NCBI GenBank assembly: GCA_020726505.1
Contig: JAHLEZ010000014.1
Span: 868,001-932,000 of the forward strand
Length of the DNA stretch: 64,000 bases
DNA from: Leptodontidium sp. MPI-SDFR-AT-0119
Taxonomy: Eukaryota; Ascomycota; Leotiomycetes; Helotiales; Leptodontidiaceae
Reading direction: 5' to 3'
Shown: one piece after another, positions 1 through 12,000 of the stretch
Layout: the number at the start of each line of letters is the position of its first letter
Position numbering within the stretch: position 1 is the stretch's first letter
Notes under the pieces: generated by a model
Databases searched by the model: none
Told to the model about the DNA's origin: nothing
What the model saw: only the letters and a program-made list of their open reading frames with translations
Position numbers and translations under genes: made by a program

Positions 1-3000
1 AGCTATTTAGCTTTAGTCACTCTCACGGCCCACGAGTGCCCGTTTTATTAGAAATATATTGAAGGGGAAACTCCGCTCGTTCACCAGCCTTGGAAACGTA
101 CAGTCGCCCAAACCAATCTCAACTCCTCTTGAATGCCTTTTGCTTATCTATTACCAAGAAACAGAATCTAGACTTTGATTCATTTTATATACAGCCCAGT
201 AAGTTTACAGTCGAGGGGGTTCATACACTATTCGTTGACAAAATTCTTTATTCGGTAGTCGTCAAGAATCTACCCATGGAAGTGAGGAAATTTAGCGAGG
301 CTGTCAACAAACCCCCCAATTCTGCCTGAATCATCCCATTCAGTGGCAAGTACTGCTAAAGAATCAGCAATCATTAAATGTTCTTAATATTTTACGAGTC
401 CAGAAAGCTCAAATTCTAGTTTCATTCAATTGGCTCAGTCTCTGTCGAGGGCGCGATTCGAGGCGAAGTGAGTCTCCTGTGGACATGACGTGGTGGTCGA
501 AGCTAAGCGAAGCGACCAGTCAATTCCGCAAAATACCTACCTAGTTTACTACCCCATCTACTCGACACGAGCACCAAGTTCCATTGATAAGCGCTCCCTT
601 TGGTAAAGCGCATTGGCTATCATGCAACTGAGGCTGTGTGGTGAGCGGAAAGTTTCGCGCCGAACAAAGACAGAAGTCTCAGATTGTCGGACCTGTAGTT
701 CACGCTACCCTACTTAGATAGGGTCTTTAGATGTGGGTGATTTGAATATTGCAGGTAGGGATTAGTACTAGCAATCAAAGGAGAAAACCAGGAGTGAAGA
801 TTGCTGCCGTTCCCAATCTCATTGTCAATTCTCCAGAATGCTTGGGAAAGGAACAGAACCTTTTGCTACCCACTGTTGGGACAAAGCATGAAGTTCTCTG
901 GGAAACGGCAAATGGATACTGTGCACGCAGTATCGTAGACACACATCAGTTTTACATTTCCCCATCTACAGAATGCAATTCTATCCTCGGCTCTTTGCTT
1001 CCCAGGGGGCTGCTGCCCAGGAAAGAGGAATTCCGGCTACTTAAATGCACATGAAAACAACCTCCACTCTCAAAAGTCAGATTTACTAAAGTATAATCCC
1101 ATGAGTTTGCCGCTGGGTAGATAGCCATTAGATGCTCCTAGGAGCTTAGTGAATACATTGGTTTGAAACGCAGCTGCTTCCAGAGAGAGCGGCAGGTAGT
1201 GGCAGATTTTTCCAGGGTATGGGTATATAATCTTCCTAGACGATTCCATTTATCAATCAAGACGCCGGAATTCGCGTATTACCCGGACATGATAGGGACG
1301 TGAGGTCTCGGCAGGATGTAGAAATGGCTGCCATCTGGTGTGATTCATCTGCACTGCAATGCAGCCACAACCGTGTCACTCTCCACATCTTAAACCTAAA
1401 AAAAGAATTGAGACTCAGTTGTCAACATTTAACTTTATTGCTGTCAAGATTCTCATTTCGTCAATGCACTTGTCGTCATCAATTATTCAGCATACCTCAG
1501 GCTGGGTCACTAATCGTCATCCACCTCGGTTTATACCCTGAATAACTTCTGACAATGATCTGAGGGATATCCACCCCAGAGATCATTGGATTTTGTTCAC
1601 AGCCCCAGGCAGGAGGTTTGAATCTCTCCCATTCTCTAGTTCCCTTACATCTATGGCTCTATACTTAGGACCTGGAGCTGGTCTAATCATATAAATATCC
1701 AACAGATATCGACATCCCATCAGCATGCGGATCCCTTGCCGAAAAGACCAGAGCTGCAACCTTGAAACTAGCAGAGGTCGCCAACCAAAGGTGATGCCGT
1801 TTGAGCAATCACTAAAACGGCATTGAAGCTGCATTTTTGTAAGCATTCACCCAGAAGTCAAAAATTCAAGATGCGGTTATATATGACCCTCTCCCAGATT
1901 TCCCTGCAGGCATCATGGATCGAAAGAAACAACCACTACAAGGACACGAAGTATAAAGAGTCAAGTGTGACAAAAAGAACCTTGAATAGAGATGGGGGCA
2001 AGCTCTTCTGCTTGACTTAATATTGTTCGGGTCGTTCTCATGGCGCCACTTCACGTATCGTCAACTCGAGAGTGAGGAGCAACATAAACCGTTTGATTTT
2101 ACTGTTGTCAACGCCCAAGAGACCATTGCCAATTCCCTTCACGCTATCAGAACACACCACTCTGAAGCACCGAATGGCAGTCCCGAGCCTGTCCATTCCT
2201 CCAACCCAAGGCCTGAAGAAAATCTTGAAGTTCTTGCAATTGTATCTCCTGTCTCAGGCAGCAGGAAAATAACCATACTAGCACGCGCTCCAGCAGCTAC
2301 AAGACTCGGTATGCTTGCGCAGTGATGTCTTGGCAGTCTATCTTCACTCAATATTCAGGGAAGTGTGTGGTGCTAGAGATACCGAATCAAAACTTATGCT
2401 GTGGACTTCAATGCAAAATAATTGAGATCATGAAATGAAAAGAACAGAAACAGACGAAAATGGAAAAAGTTTCTTACCAAAAAGTGAAGCATTTACCGCT
2501 CTTTCTCTCTCCGCCAGCCGCAACTCACTGACTTTCCACGAACTTGGAGTATCAGAAGCTGAACATCGACACTCCACATCATCACACCACACCAAAGAGT
2601 GAGAAGAAACCTCGTCTTCCATTCTCCACTTCTCCGCCCAACTCTACCTCACCTCAACCTGTATCCCTTAGTCAATAAGTGCCCATGGATCCCATGTACC
2701 AAGGTACTCCCAGCCCTTCTCATCAGTACCCCACCCATTTCAGCCTGTGACTTTGAACCACACACCAAACGCTTCACGCGGCAAGTCTTCGTTCCAAAGA
2801 TAAACCCATCCAGACCTAGACGCCGCAATCTCACCTCAGCCAATATACATAAGGCTGTCTGTCTTTTGACACGTCAGCATCCCATCACGTGCCTCTGATC
2901 AGCTCTCACGACCCCACGACCTCCCACTCCGACTCCGACTCCCACTCACCCACAGCCTCATTCCTAATCCACCAACCAAAAAAATCTGCCTAACAGGATG

Positions 3001-3847
3001 ACGACCCCGAGACCTCAAAAGTATATTAAGTTCCTTTTTCGTAATTCAGATGAGATATTTGCGGAAACAAAGGATTGTATGGAAGTGAACAAACGAACGC
3101 ATTAAACCGATGTAAAATACGTACGTGATGCGGCGATGCATTTGCGTGGCTTTTTTCACTGCCTGCTTGGGAGTTGGGATGACGATGAGAATGGCACGGC
3201 ACCGGGCGGCACCTGATGAGATGATGACGCCCCCAAATGCAGTGCTCGTATATGGAATACCTGGGTGAGCGAGAACGAGGACGATGAGGTTGAGAGGGGG
3301 TGAAAGTGGCGATTTATGATTTGGAATCTCGTTCCTAATGCGATGTAATGCGATGCATCGAGACGTCATGATTTGGGGAAAGCATTGGAGGGGGAAATCA
3401 GACAGTGCATGAAAAAGAAGGCAAGCATGAACAAGGTCAAGTGAACAAAAATGAGTATGATTTGCACCAAATTCTTTCAAACATAAATGAAGCCATTCCA
3501 AACAGTGAACGCAAAAATTGAACATCCAAAAAGAAAATCAAATGAGATCCCCCGCTGTTCGCTCTGCGCTATGCTTCATACCCTGTAACCCGATCCCTAT
3601 ATCCTTCTACCTGCACGCTATGCAATCAAACAAATCCGCGAGAGAAAAAAAAGAAAAAAAAGAAAAAAAAGAAGAAAAAAGAAGAAAAAAGAGGAAGGGG
3701 GGGGGGGGGGGGGGAAGTAACAAATGGAATCCAGCCCGGCACTCTAACGGTCATCATATATCGTCTCAACCGGCAAAGGAAATCTACTAATTCGCACACC
3801 ATCTTGCGTGGAAGCATGAGAGATGTCATATCCCGCTCAGTGAATGC
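1..3847. other. Gene-free stretch, no supported coding sequence
   Basis: Short open frames exist on both strands (for example 749-1054 + and 3046-3525 -), but none shows a recognisable domain, a splice-connected neighbour or a convincing start; several open frames begin with TTG or GTG rather than ATG. The last part (3640-3717) is a polypurine run. No tRNA or rRNA signature was seen. It may hold promoter or untranslated regions of genes outside the window. Confidence 0.5.
3640..3717 (+). repeat. 78-nt pure polypurine run ending in G18
   Basis: Every base from 3640 to 3717 on the + strand is A or G: A-runs spaced by single Gs, then GA-rich sequence, then 18 consecutive Gs at 3697-3714. It lies about 130 bp past the stop codon of the minus-strand gene at 3848-4563. 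Mirror-like polypurine tracts can form triplex structures; whether this one does is unknown. Confidence 0.9.
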
Positions 3848-4563
3848 TTAGTACCCAGTTGTGGTAGGAGGTACGTCCCAGTGTCGAAGCATCTGCTCCA
3901 GAGCCTCATTCCATTCCCAAGCGCAGCAAGCAGCGAGCTGTGAGGCTTCTTCCGTCTCGGGGAGACGACCACCCCACATCTCAGGTTTAGCTGCCTCGCT
4001 TGCGGCGTATGTTTCGATCATTTGACTTGAGTACATATCAGCACCCATTTTGTTCTCATGGGGGTTCAAACTTACTCGTCTCGCATCTTCACGAGTACCA
4101 GCCAAGCGTAGTTCCAGCTACGATTGCTTTCCGGGTCGTTGCTAACTTTCCATTTCGCATCGTCCAAGCATTCGCTGCTGAAGGTGTAGTTCCGAGTCAG
4201 GCCGCGGAGTTCATTGAGAAGGTTGTTTGAGGTGACATAATAGGTCCAGGCGCTGGTCATCGGCTCTTGAAAAGCGAGCTGGTCTTCCTCCGATGCCGTT
4301 GCAGCGACTCGTTCAATACGGCACAGTTCGGTGAGAGTGTTGATACGGTGGGTATTCAGGGACTCAATGAGCTGGGCTGTACTCTGCTGTGATGAGATGT
4401 TAGCTATTGCGTTGAGATGAGATTAAGCGAGCGAGCGAGGCAGGTGTGAGAGAGGATGGGAGGGGCAGGTTACGAAAAACAACCCTTGACTCACTTGGGT
4501 TGTACGGCGAGAGCCTCTGCTAGAAGAGGCGCCATGGGAGCGTTTCGTGTGTCGGGATGACAT
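3848..4563 (-). CDS. Conserved-looking hypothetical protein, 3 exons, about 185 aa
   Basis: I do not recognise the family. Three exons join in frame on the minus strand: 4495-4563 (ATG at 4563, 23 codons), 4076-4386, and 3848-4025 (stop). The introns begin GTGAGT and GTAAGT and end CAG and AAG, the second being 50 nt. The first acceptor is a tandem CAGCAG, so one Gln is optional. The N-terminus is Ser/Arg/His-rich and basic. The middle is helical with charged residues (TELCRIERVAATASEEDQ), followed by a Trp/Tyr-containing segment (NRSWNYAWLVLVKMRDDQ) and an acidic, Ala/Glu/Trp-rich C-terminus ending PPTTTGY. No signal peptide or membrane segment is visible, so it is probably cytosolic or nuclear. 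The gene is inferred from splice continuity: frame is kept across both introns and amino-acid composition stays protein-like. Function unknown. Confidence 0.7.
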
Positions 4564-6692
4564 GATGTGTGAAGGTTATCCAGGCTATTCTTTGTAACAG
4601 AAGGTGTTCCCGGTAATCTCAGCGGTTTATATTCTTTTGCCGTCAGTGACAAAACACAAGGGAAGTCAGAGTGGCGGTGTAGAGACACGTACAACTTGGA
4701 GTGGATGAGCAGCGTATGTCGGGTTCTGGAAGTAAGTACAGAGTGTTTGTTGGAATTGGAAATGTATGTGACTGATCTGTGATCAAAATTTGCTGGTTGG
4801 TAATGTCGGCGGAGAGATGCTGCTATATAGACCAAGAATTCAAAGGAACTAGTAAAAGCCTCCAAACATGTGTAACGATCGTGAATAATGGATAGTGGAC
4901 CTTGATGTTAACAGCAGGCAATGCCGCACAGACGCATCGGCCAGTAAAAACACCAAAGTCCATCATCTCACTAGAGTGGGTACGTCAGGAAGAGAAGAAC
5001 TTTGGCAGAGCTGGACTCGTAGATGAGAAATTGAGATAAACATCAGAGAAAATAGATACATGATGGATTTCAGGGACCAGGGCAAGGGAGACTCAAGCCT
5101 GAATAAGGCATCCATTCTCAGCTCTGGGAACTCTTTGATGAACTAGAGCAGTTATGACCACGTGCTTGTATCCTACTTGGATCTTCAGACCTCAGCTTTG
5201 GATCGCTAATGGTCAGATCCGAGTTACTCCCCTGGCGACTGAGCCATAGGGCGTCATAGTGATGGACCAGGCCAATAATCCTTCTTTGTCGCGATGGGAG
5301 GAGATAAGGAATTCCACATTTCATCATCCGTATGCGATTCTCCTGACTACATGAACTTCTGGATTGTCACTAGTGCAAACAATGTCCTTTCGCAGATTAT
5401 CTGGGAGTTCTATCGATTCTCGACTTAATGCTGACATCCATTTTTAGGAGTAAGAAGTGGCTTCAAACATACTGAAGATTATAACAGCAGAAATACACCA
5501 AAAGCAGGACACGTACAAAACAGCCTCCAGAATTCATAATTTAGACAGCCGCTTGGCAGATCACATCAAGAGGGAATTCCAGAGGAGTAGTGTGCCTTGT
5601 CTCATAGCCTCGCATGAATGCACCATAGAATGCAGGAAGATATTGACTCGATTCGACAATTGACATTCCTCTTCAATTGTGGCTGTCTGAAGCCCCCCAG
5701 TAGGAAATTTGAAACGACAGTTGAATCAACCAATTGAAATGCCACTTTTCACTTTTATGGCTGTTTGGGAGTGCTTTGTCCCAGAATTTAGGGTGCCAGG
5801 CGGCCGCGGATGAGCCATCTGTGGCGAAGAATCCCAAGTGCTTATGATTAACAGCCACATGTTCTCAGCCCTATTTACGACCACTTTGTCCTCATAGGTA
5901 GGCCAATAAGCTGGAAGCTTCCGAGATTTCAACGTCGTCGGTCCCTACGGCAGAGAGTCATTGTGGCCTCAGGGCGCAACTATCCGCCTACCATGTCGAG
6001 CTGAGTGCCAGTGGAATGAGGCAAGAAGAGACGAGATGCGAAAGCGATGACTATTTTGAAATCGAGGCCGCATGAAAGCGACCGCAACCTCGCCCAGAAT
6101 GTCGTAAATCGACGTAAATCGGTCTGATGATCATGGCATTAACCTTATCACCATGTTTGCATTGCACAGGAAGCAGTGATAGATTTGGAATCGTAAGTCG
6201 GCGAGATGAAATCTGGATGGACCGTGACGCAGAAAGAATCACGAGTGCCTGCGTGTACGCCGCGGGAGGCGAATTCAACGCAACAAAACCGTGCCGTTAT
6301 GGGTACGAATAAACCGATCTACGTACTACAGTGTGAGCCTGATCTTGGGGCAAGGGTTACGAGACACGGAACTTACATCCAGAGTTTACAGCTGCGCTCC
6401 AGCCTCACTTCAGGGTCGATGTGTTGAGAGGGGGGGACAGTCCCGAGCAATCCGTTGATGTGGCTTCTTGGGCGTTGTCATCTGAGGTCAGCATCAACCT
6501 TCTAGAAGGCGATCAAACGCGCAACCCCACTCTCACTCTCAGCCGCAAATCTCTGTGTCACCTCACTTCGCAACTTCAACATTCTTCTTTCCTTCCTTCA
6601 CGGCGTTTGAAAAGGGGCATCCCGCGTTATCGAACGAGTTGAGTGGCTGGGTCGCAAAGCTGCAGTCGAAGGTTTTATCACCGACATGTTGC

Positions 6693-6723
<31 letters not shown>

Positions 6724-8050
6724 GTATTGGCAGTCCCGTCTCTGTACGAACAGAGAAAGAGGTCATTCGTCAGGCAGCAAAAATAGCGGTGGCATGCGAT
6801 ACGATATCTTCAAAGCAGCGGGCCCGATCCTGTGCCGCTCGAAAGCCACTTCAATTTATGGCAGTTGTCGATGCCTAAGTCCAAGATTCTGACGTTCCAG
6901 CTCGCAATATTTTACACCTGGTGGAGCCAATTGAACTGCCATGTCCGAGAAGTTTCCGTATTGAAGGATGGAGAGGAGAGGGAGGGCGAAGCTCGCCAGC
7001 TGGATACTGGCTTCACGAAGCTCTGGTTCGCGAGCGGCACAGCATGATGAAGGATGCTCGATATAGTGCTGGGTCATCGATCCTGGGTTTTCTGGCACTG
7101 ACTGACCACGTTGTGTCACTGAACGAGACATGCGATTGCACAGATCACAACTTCACTAGTCCTGTGTTGCGTTCGAATTCTTAAGGTCATATTTACGTAA
7201 GGTGACCATGTTCGTTTCCACTTGAGCGAAGTCCGAGACAGACAGGAATGATGCATCCGGAGGTGTCACAGTGTTAAAGAAGATCAATCTCAAGCGGGGG
7301 TCGTCTTTAAGAGCATCATGACATTATATAGCCGCACTTCGCACTCGTCCAACCGAAGATCCAACCCAATACACCGGATCCCAAACCTCCCGATAAAGGG
7401 GTAGCGAGGAGTGAACTTGCCACACCGCAATATTATCTTCCAAATACCGTACCCACGCCCACATTCCACACTTCCAAATTCTCGTCGCTCGCAGTACTCA
7501 CCTCGGAACTTCAACATTCCTGACGCTTTACCTTATGAAGCCCTATCGCCTTCCTAGCTCGACGCTATCAATAAGCTTAACGCGAAGCTTGAGTTCTCTC
7601 ATTTCCTTCTGGACCGCTCACTGGTCGGATATTTCACAACAAAGCTATTCTCGCACAAGTGTGATTTCTAATTAGCATAGTGACAGTTTGGGCGTCAAGC
7701 TTCCCCAGATCGTCAGTCTAGACTGAGGCTGCCATCGGCTAGCCCACAAGCCGAATGTTTGTTTTCACGATGCCTTGCATTCTTCAGTCAGGATAGCTTC
7801 AAGGCAATTTCCTTTCGGGCTCCCTACTTGCCAGAATAAGGACGGAGAGGAGACTTGCCTTGGTAAGGGGTACGCTGGACTGTTGTGATGGTGAGAATGT
7901 CATTTGCGAGTATTTCAAAAGAGAAGTCTTCTCACATCCCTCTCTTTCTCCCTTGTTTGACAAGTATCTTCAACTTCAGTCGTTCCTGTCGGTCTTTACA
8001 GCCACTCACCAAGTCACTCATTTTTTGATACTCTTTCGCTCTCACTCATC
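4564..8050. other. Gene-free stretch between the hypothetical gene and the ferritin-like gene
   Basis: No open frame here has domain support or splice-linked partners. It includes a (GAT)10 microsatellite at 6693-6722 and, from about 7920, a pyrimidine-rich stretch that probably forms the promoter/leader of the gene starting at 8051. The ORF of 6555-6878 (+) reads through the GAT repeat as an Asp run and is otherwise unsupported. Confidence 0.5.
6693..6722 (+). repeat. (GAT)10 trinucleotide microsatellite
   Basis: Ten uninterrupted GAT units can be counted directly, beginning after GC at 6692. It is intergenic as annotated here. Confidence 0.95.
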
Positions 8051-9090
8051 ATGAAGTACGCATTTCCCATCGCTGCTCTTGCAGCCGCTGCAACCGCCGG
8101 CCCAGTTGTCACTGAGCGTCAAGCCGCCGCGGCTGTCACTGATAGTTCGTTCAGTCCCTTTCTGATACAAAAGCACTTTACTCACATCCATACATAGTTG
8201 GCATCCTGAACTATGCTCTCACTCTCGAGCACCTCGAGGACAAATTCTACCGCGAAGGTCTCGCCAACTACACCGAGGCAGACTTTGCCAAAGCTGGATT
8301 TGACTCCACCTTCTATGCCAACCTCAAGGAGATCTCCTACGATGAGACCACCCACGTCTCCTTCCTCACTACCGCTCTCGCTGATGCCGCTGTTGCAGAG
8401 GTAGGCCACCCCATTTTCTCTTCTCTGCTGTCTTCTCTAGGACAACTCTGACGTAGGAACAGTGCAAGTACTCGTTCCCCAGCACTGACCCAGCTTCGTT
8501 CGTTGCTCTTGCCAGCGTTCTCGAGGGGGTAGGAGTTTCTGCGTACCTTGGTGCGGCAGCCTCTATTATGAATAAGGACTATCTTACGGTTGCCGGTTCG
8601 ATCCTCACGGTCGAAGCCCGCCACAACGCCTACGTTCGCTCGGCTCTCAAGCGATCCCCATTTCCTCAACCCTTCGATGCACCCTTGACATTCGATGAAG
8701 TCTACACTCTCGCCGCCGGGTTCATCGTCTCCTGCCCCGACTCCAACGCAGCCAAGCCTCAACTCCCTCTGAAAGCTTTCCCAACTCTCGCATTGGGCAC
8801 TGCCGACCCCATCAAGTCCGGTGATACCGTCGAGCTCTTGACTCCAGGCTACACTTTTGCACCAAAGGACGGCGAGGCACCAATCTACGCCCGCTTTCGT
8901 CAGCGTCACTGGACCAATCTACGCCGATGTTACATCTATGGATGGAGGCTTCAAGGTTGTCGTCCCCAAGGGCGTCAACGGCCAGAGCTACGTTGTCCTC
9001 ACTGGCTGCAGGGACCGTGTCACAGATGACACCGTCGCAGCTGGCCCTGCCATCGTCGAGATCACCAACCCTTACCCAAGCACCGCATAA
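8051..9090 (+). CDS. Secreted ferritin-like (Rds1-type) stress protein, carrying a 1-nt frameshift
   Basis: The gene encodes a secreted protein of the fungal Rds1-like / ferritin-like domain family (known as stress- or nutrient-responsive; biochemical role unproven). Exons are 8051-8144, 8198-8400 and 8463-9090, with introns GTTCGT..TAG and GTAGGC..CAG. The start at 8051 gives a signal peptide, MKYAFPIAALAAAATAG. Family features seen are GILNYALTLEHLEDKFYREG near the N-terminus, then SVLEGVGVSAYLGAA, LTVEARHNAYVRSAL and a Pro/Gly-rich C-terminal beta region. The C-terminus is split between two frames. Up to about 8891 one frame gives the family-like sequence; from 8893 the +1-shifted frame does (VTGPIYADVTSMDGGFK through a stop at 9088-9090). 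An extra C in the CCC at 8890-8892 would explain this. As written, translation ends at 9029 with about 45 aberrant residues (about 287 aa); without the extra base the length would be about 307 aa. This is either a sequence error or a recent inactivating change. Confidence 0.85.
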
Positions 9091-12000
9091 ATTTCTTCTG
9101 CTATCTGCGAAGAGAGGAAGGCGGATATGTGGTGGTGATCGCGGAAGCTTTGTTGGGGATGTGGGCAGGGAAACCGTTGTTACTGTGTGTGTGATGAGAT
9201 GCTAGTTTCGATTCATGTATATAGTTTCTAATAAGCAGTAGTCCATCGGACATCTGAATATACGATGTCCCGAGCATACGTAATGGAGATAATTTTATAC
9301 AGACCAAGAACGCAGCACAGCTCACTTTGCTTGCGTCCACTCACTCGCTAATTATTCATATGCACGAAGTATTTATATCATTGGCCCCACACTACATCTA
9401 ATTTAATGTTGCTGCTTGTCTATATTCACCTGCTGTGTAGTTGAAGTGCTTAATCCTTCCTTTAAATTTTCTACACTCCCAGCCAGAGACACCCCTAGTA
9501 CGCATATTGAAAACGTGGCTTCGGGAACTTTCAGGAGCATTAACAAACCTGCAGCAAATACAGATTCGTGCAAAGGTTAAGTTCGTAAGTCTCTAGAACC
9601 TTAGGGTGCTACCTCCCTTATCAGCCTACCTTATACCAGTATCTGCAGGCAAATGCCCCTCTACGTCCTTTCCATTGCCAACTGCCCATCTGCTGTCAAT
9701 TCACCCCCTCCTACCCCTGGCCCGACCATTTCGCCTTTCTCTCAGCAAACACTCTAACCTCACACATCCGTTTTACTCCTCGGTAAACGCACAAGTTCAA
9801 CGTTTTTTCCACATCTTAAACCCCAAGGCCTTACCATCAGAGTACACGTCGCACTTTTCCCTTGGATCCTTGCTTGTTTTTCATCTGCGCATGGAATTCC
9901 AGAGGTTTGGAGGGGACGTTTAAATTCACATCCCAGGGACATATTCTTGGATTCACTTATCTGCCTTCTGCCGAAGTCGAGTCGCTGAGATACACTCGAG
10001 GATTAGGTGAATTCATTGCATTTCACCCTATCCATTTCTGCCTTGAGACGAAAAACCCGAAAAGTACCAAGGCGATCAACTATCTCCGAACACTTCTATG
10101 AATAAAAACAGATCAAAAACAGTAGAAGTGGCAGCTCAGCATTCGTGCAATTATGAAAAACTGCAAGGGGGCAGAGTGTCGCAGGAGAACAGGTAAATAT
10201 CTCGGCAGTCCTAACAAAAAAACAAGAAACTCAATGACAGCAGCGAGAGTCCCGAGTCAAATTTCCAGATTGAGTGTTTCGCTAAATATTCACTCAAGTA
10301 GGCAACGAGAGATATCACAGCAGCAGTGACGGTTCAAGTAGAACCCATGGCCTATACTTGAGACCTCTGCAGCGTTAATTGCTGTCAAGTGTTTCCCCAC
10401 TGTCGCTACCCCCGCCCCCTTAGAATAAGCGAGGAATCGAGGATCAACAAACAATATCTAGTCTCCTTTCTTGCGCTGCACGCTCATCCACACAGCCGAT
10501 ATTTTATAAGAAAAACATATAAGTAGAAATTAATCATATGATTAAGGGTTTTGCATGTTGAATTATATCACCGCGTGATCTAATGATGGCATCTGCGCTT
10601 GGATTTTCTCCACTGGATTTGGCACATTCAACGTCTCTTTCATCTTAATCATGGGCCTTGACAACTTTCCCACCCAGAATCCCTCTTATCTGGTTTTTCT
10701 TCTTCTTCTAGAAGCTTGCCAGTCCACTGCTCAGCGTTCCAAGTGCTTTGACAATAGCGAGTTGCACTGCAAATCCCACGGATAGATCACACCAAGCAGG
10801 TTGCTTTCTTATGCAATTTTAGGAGAAGCAAGCAATACATTGATTCATTTCCTCACAAAACGAACTACCTCTACACCCGCTGTCTTAAAAGCTTCCAAAA
10901 ATACGTCGCTTCCATGCTATCTCCCGACCGCGTCCATCCGACTCAATCGACAATGTAAGCTTCACTGCGCCAGTCAACTTCCAGCCCATGAAACACACCT
11001 GTGTGCTCAAATGTCCTTATTCATCCCCTGCTATAAGAGTACGACGAAATATCCCTAGTTCGGAAACTACCATCATAGGGAGTCACCCCACTTAGAAAAA
11101 GCTGGCAACATCGCTCGGGTGCTGATTCTCAGCAAAGAGATTCTTCCTACCTACTACCATCAGAGCAAGAAGAGAAATGACAACAATCTGAAAACGACAA
11201 TATTATCTAATCAACCATTAATACCCTAGGATGAGTGTAAACCGACTGAAGCAGGCCACATGCTTCATTTACCACTTCTCAAACCCTGGAACCGAGACAA
11301 GAGCCCGTAGACATGGATCAGGCAGTCACACACTCGTCCTGTCCCGCAGCCCGATAGCTCTTCTTCAAACCTTACTTGTCTAAGAGTCGCTTGTACCTGC
11401 CCACGATATATATATAAATAACAAATTGGAGGAGATTTAGGTACGCCGAAACCAAGAGGGGAAATGAACCGCGGTCATATCCACGGAAACTTCGAATGTT
11501 AAACATATCAAGGTGTTCACTACTGCTGGAGCAAACCTGGTTTGATTCCTGATTTCATTTATTATCAAGCATTGTAACTTAGCAAGTGCTCCTATATATT
11601 AGACCCCTTCCAACTCCAGAAGTTGTAAAAAAAAATCCAGATTTCCGAGAGTTGCGTTCAATTCCTAACGCAAAAGCAGGGATGTACTCAGTCTTTCCCA
11701 GTAATTAACGTTCTACATAATGAAATACATCCGCGTCTCTCAAGTCATTCCTTCATACGGCAACTAAGCAAAAGTCAACCAGACCAACATAAAACATCGT
11801 CAAAATTCCTTCATTGGACAAGAAACCGACAGTGGCAGCATAGAACGGCAACAAATCAAGACTCAACAGCAAAACCTCTGTATCTCTCTAATGCTTCTAC
11901 TTCTGTTTCAAGCAATTAAATACCCACTGGCACTTCTTCAAGGCCAGAGAGCAGACTCCAGTATAACATATATAACATAACATCGTCTCAAGCTCTTCGG

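Noticed and set aside
2023..2325. 100-codon plus-strand ORF with a plausible peptide
   Set aside because: Starts at TTG only, contains no ATG near its head, and nothing upstream splices to it visibly.
3046..3525. 159-codon minus-strand ORF
   Set aside because: Cys/His/Leu-rich composition, no motif, no splice partners; likely chance.
8337..8909. 190-codon minus-strand ORF
   Set aside because: It is antisense to the ferritin-like gene, whose sense translation has family motifs; a by-product of codon bias.
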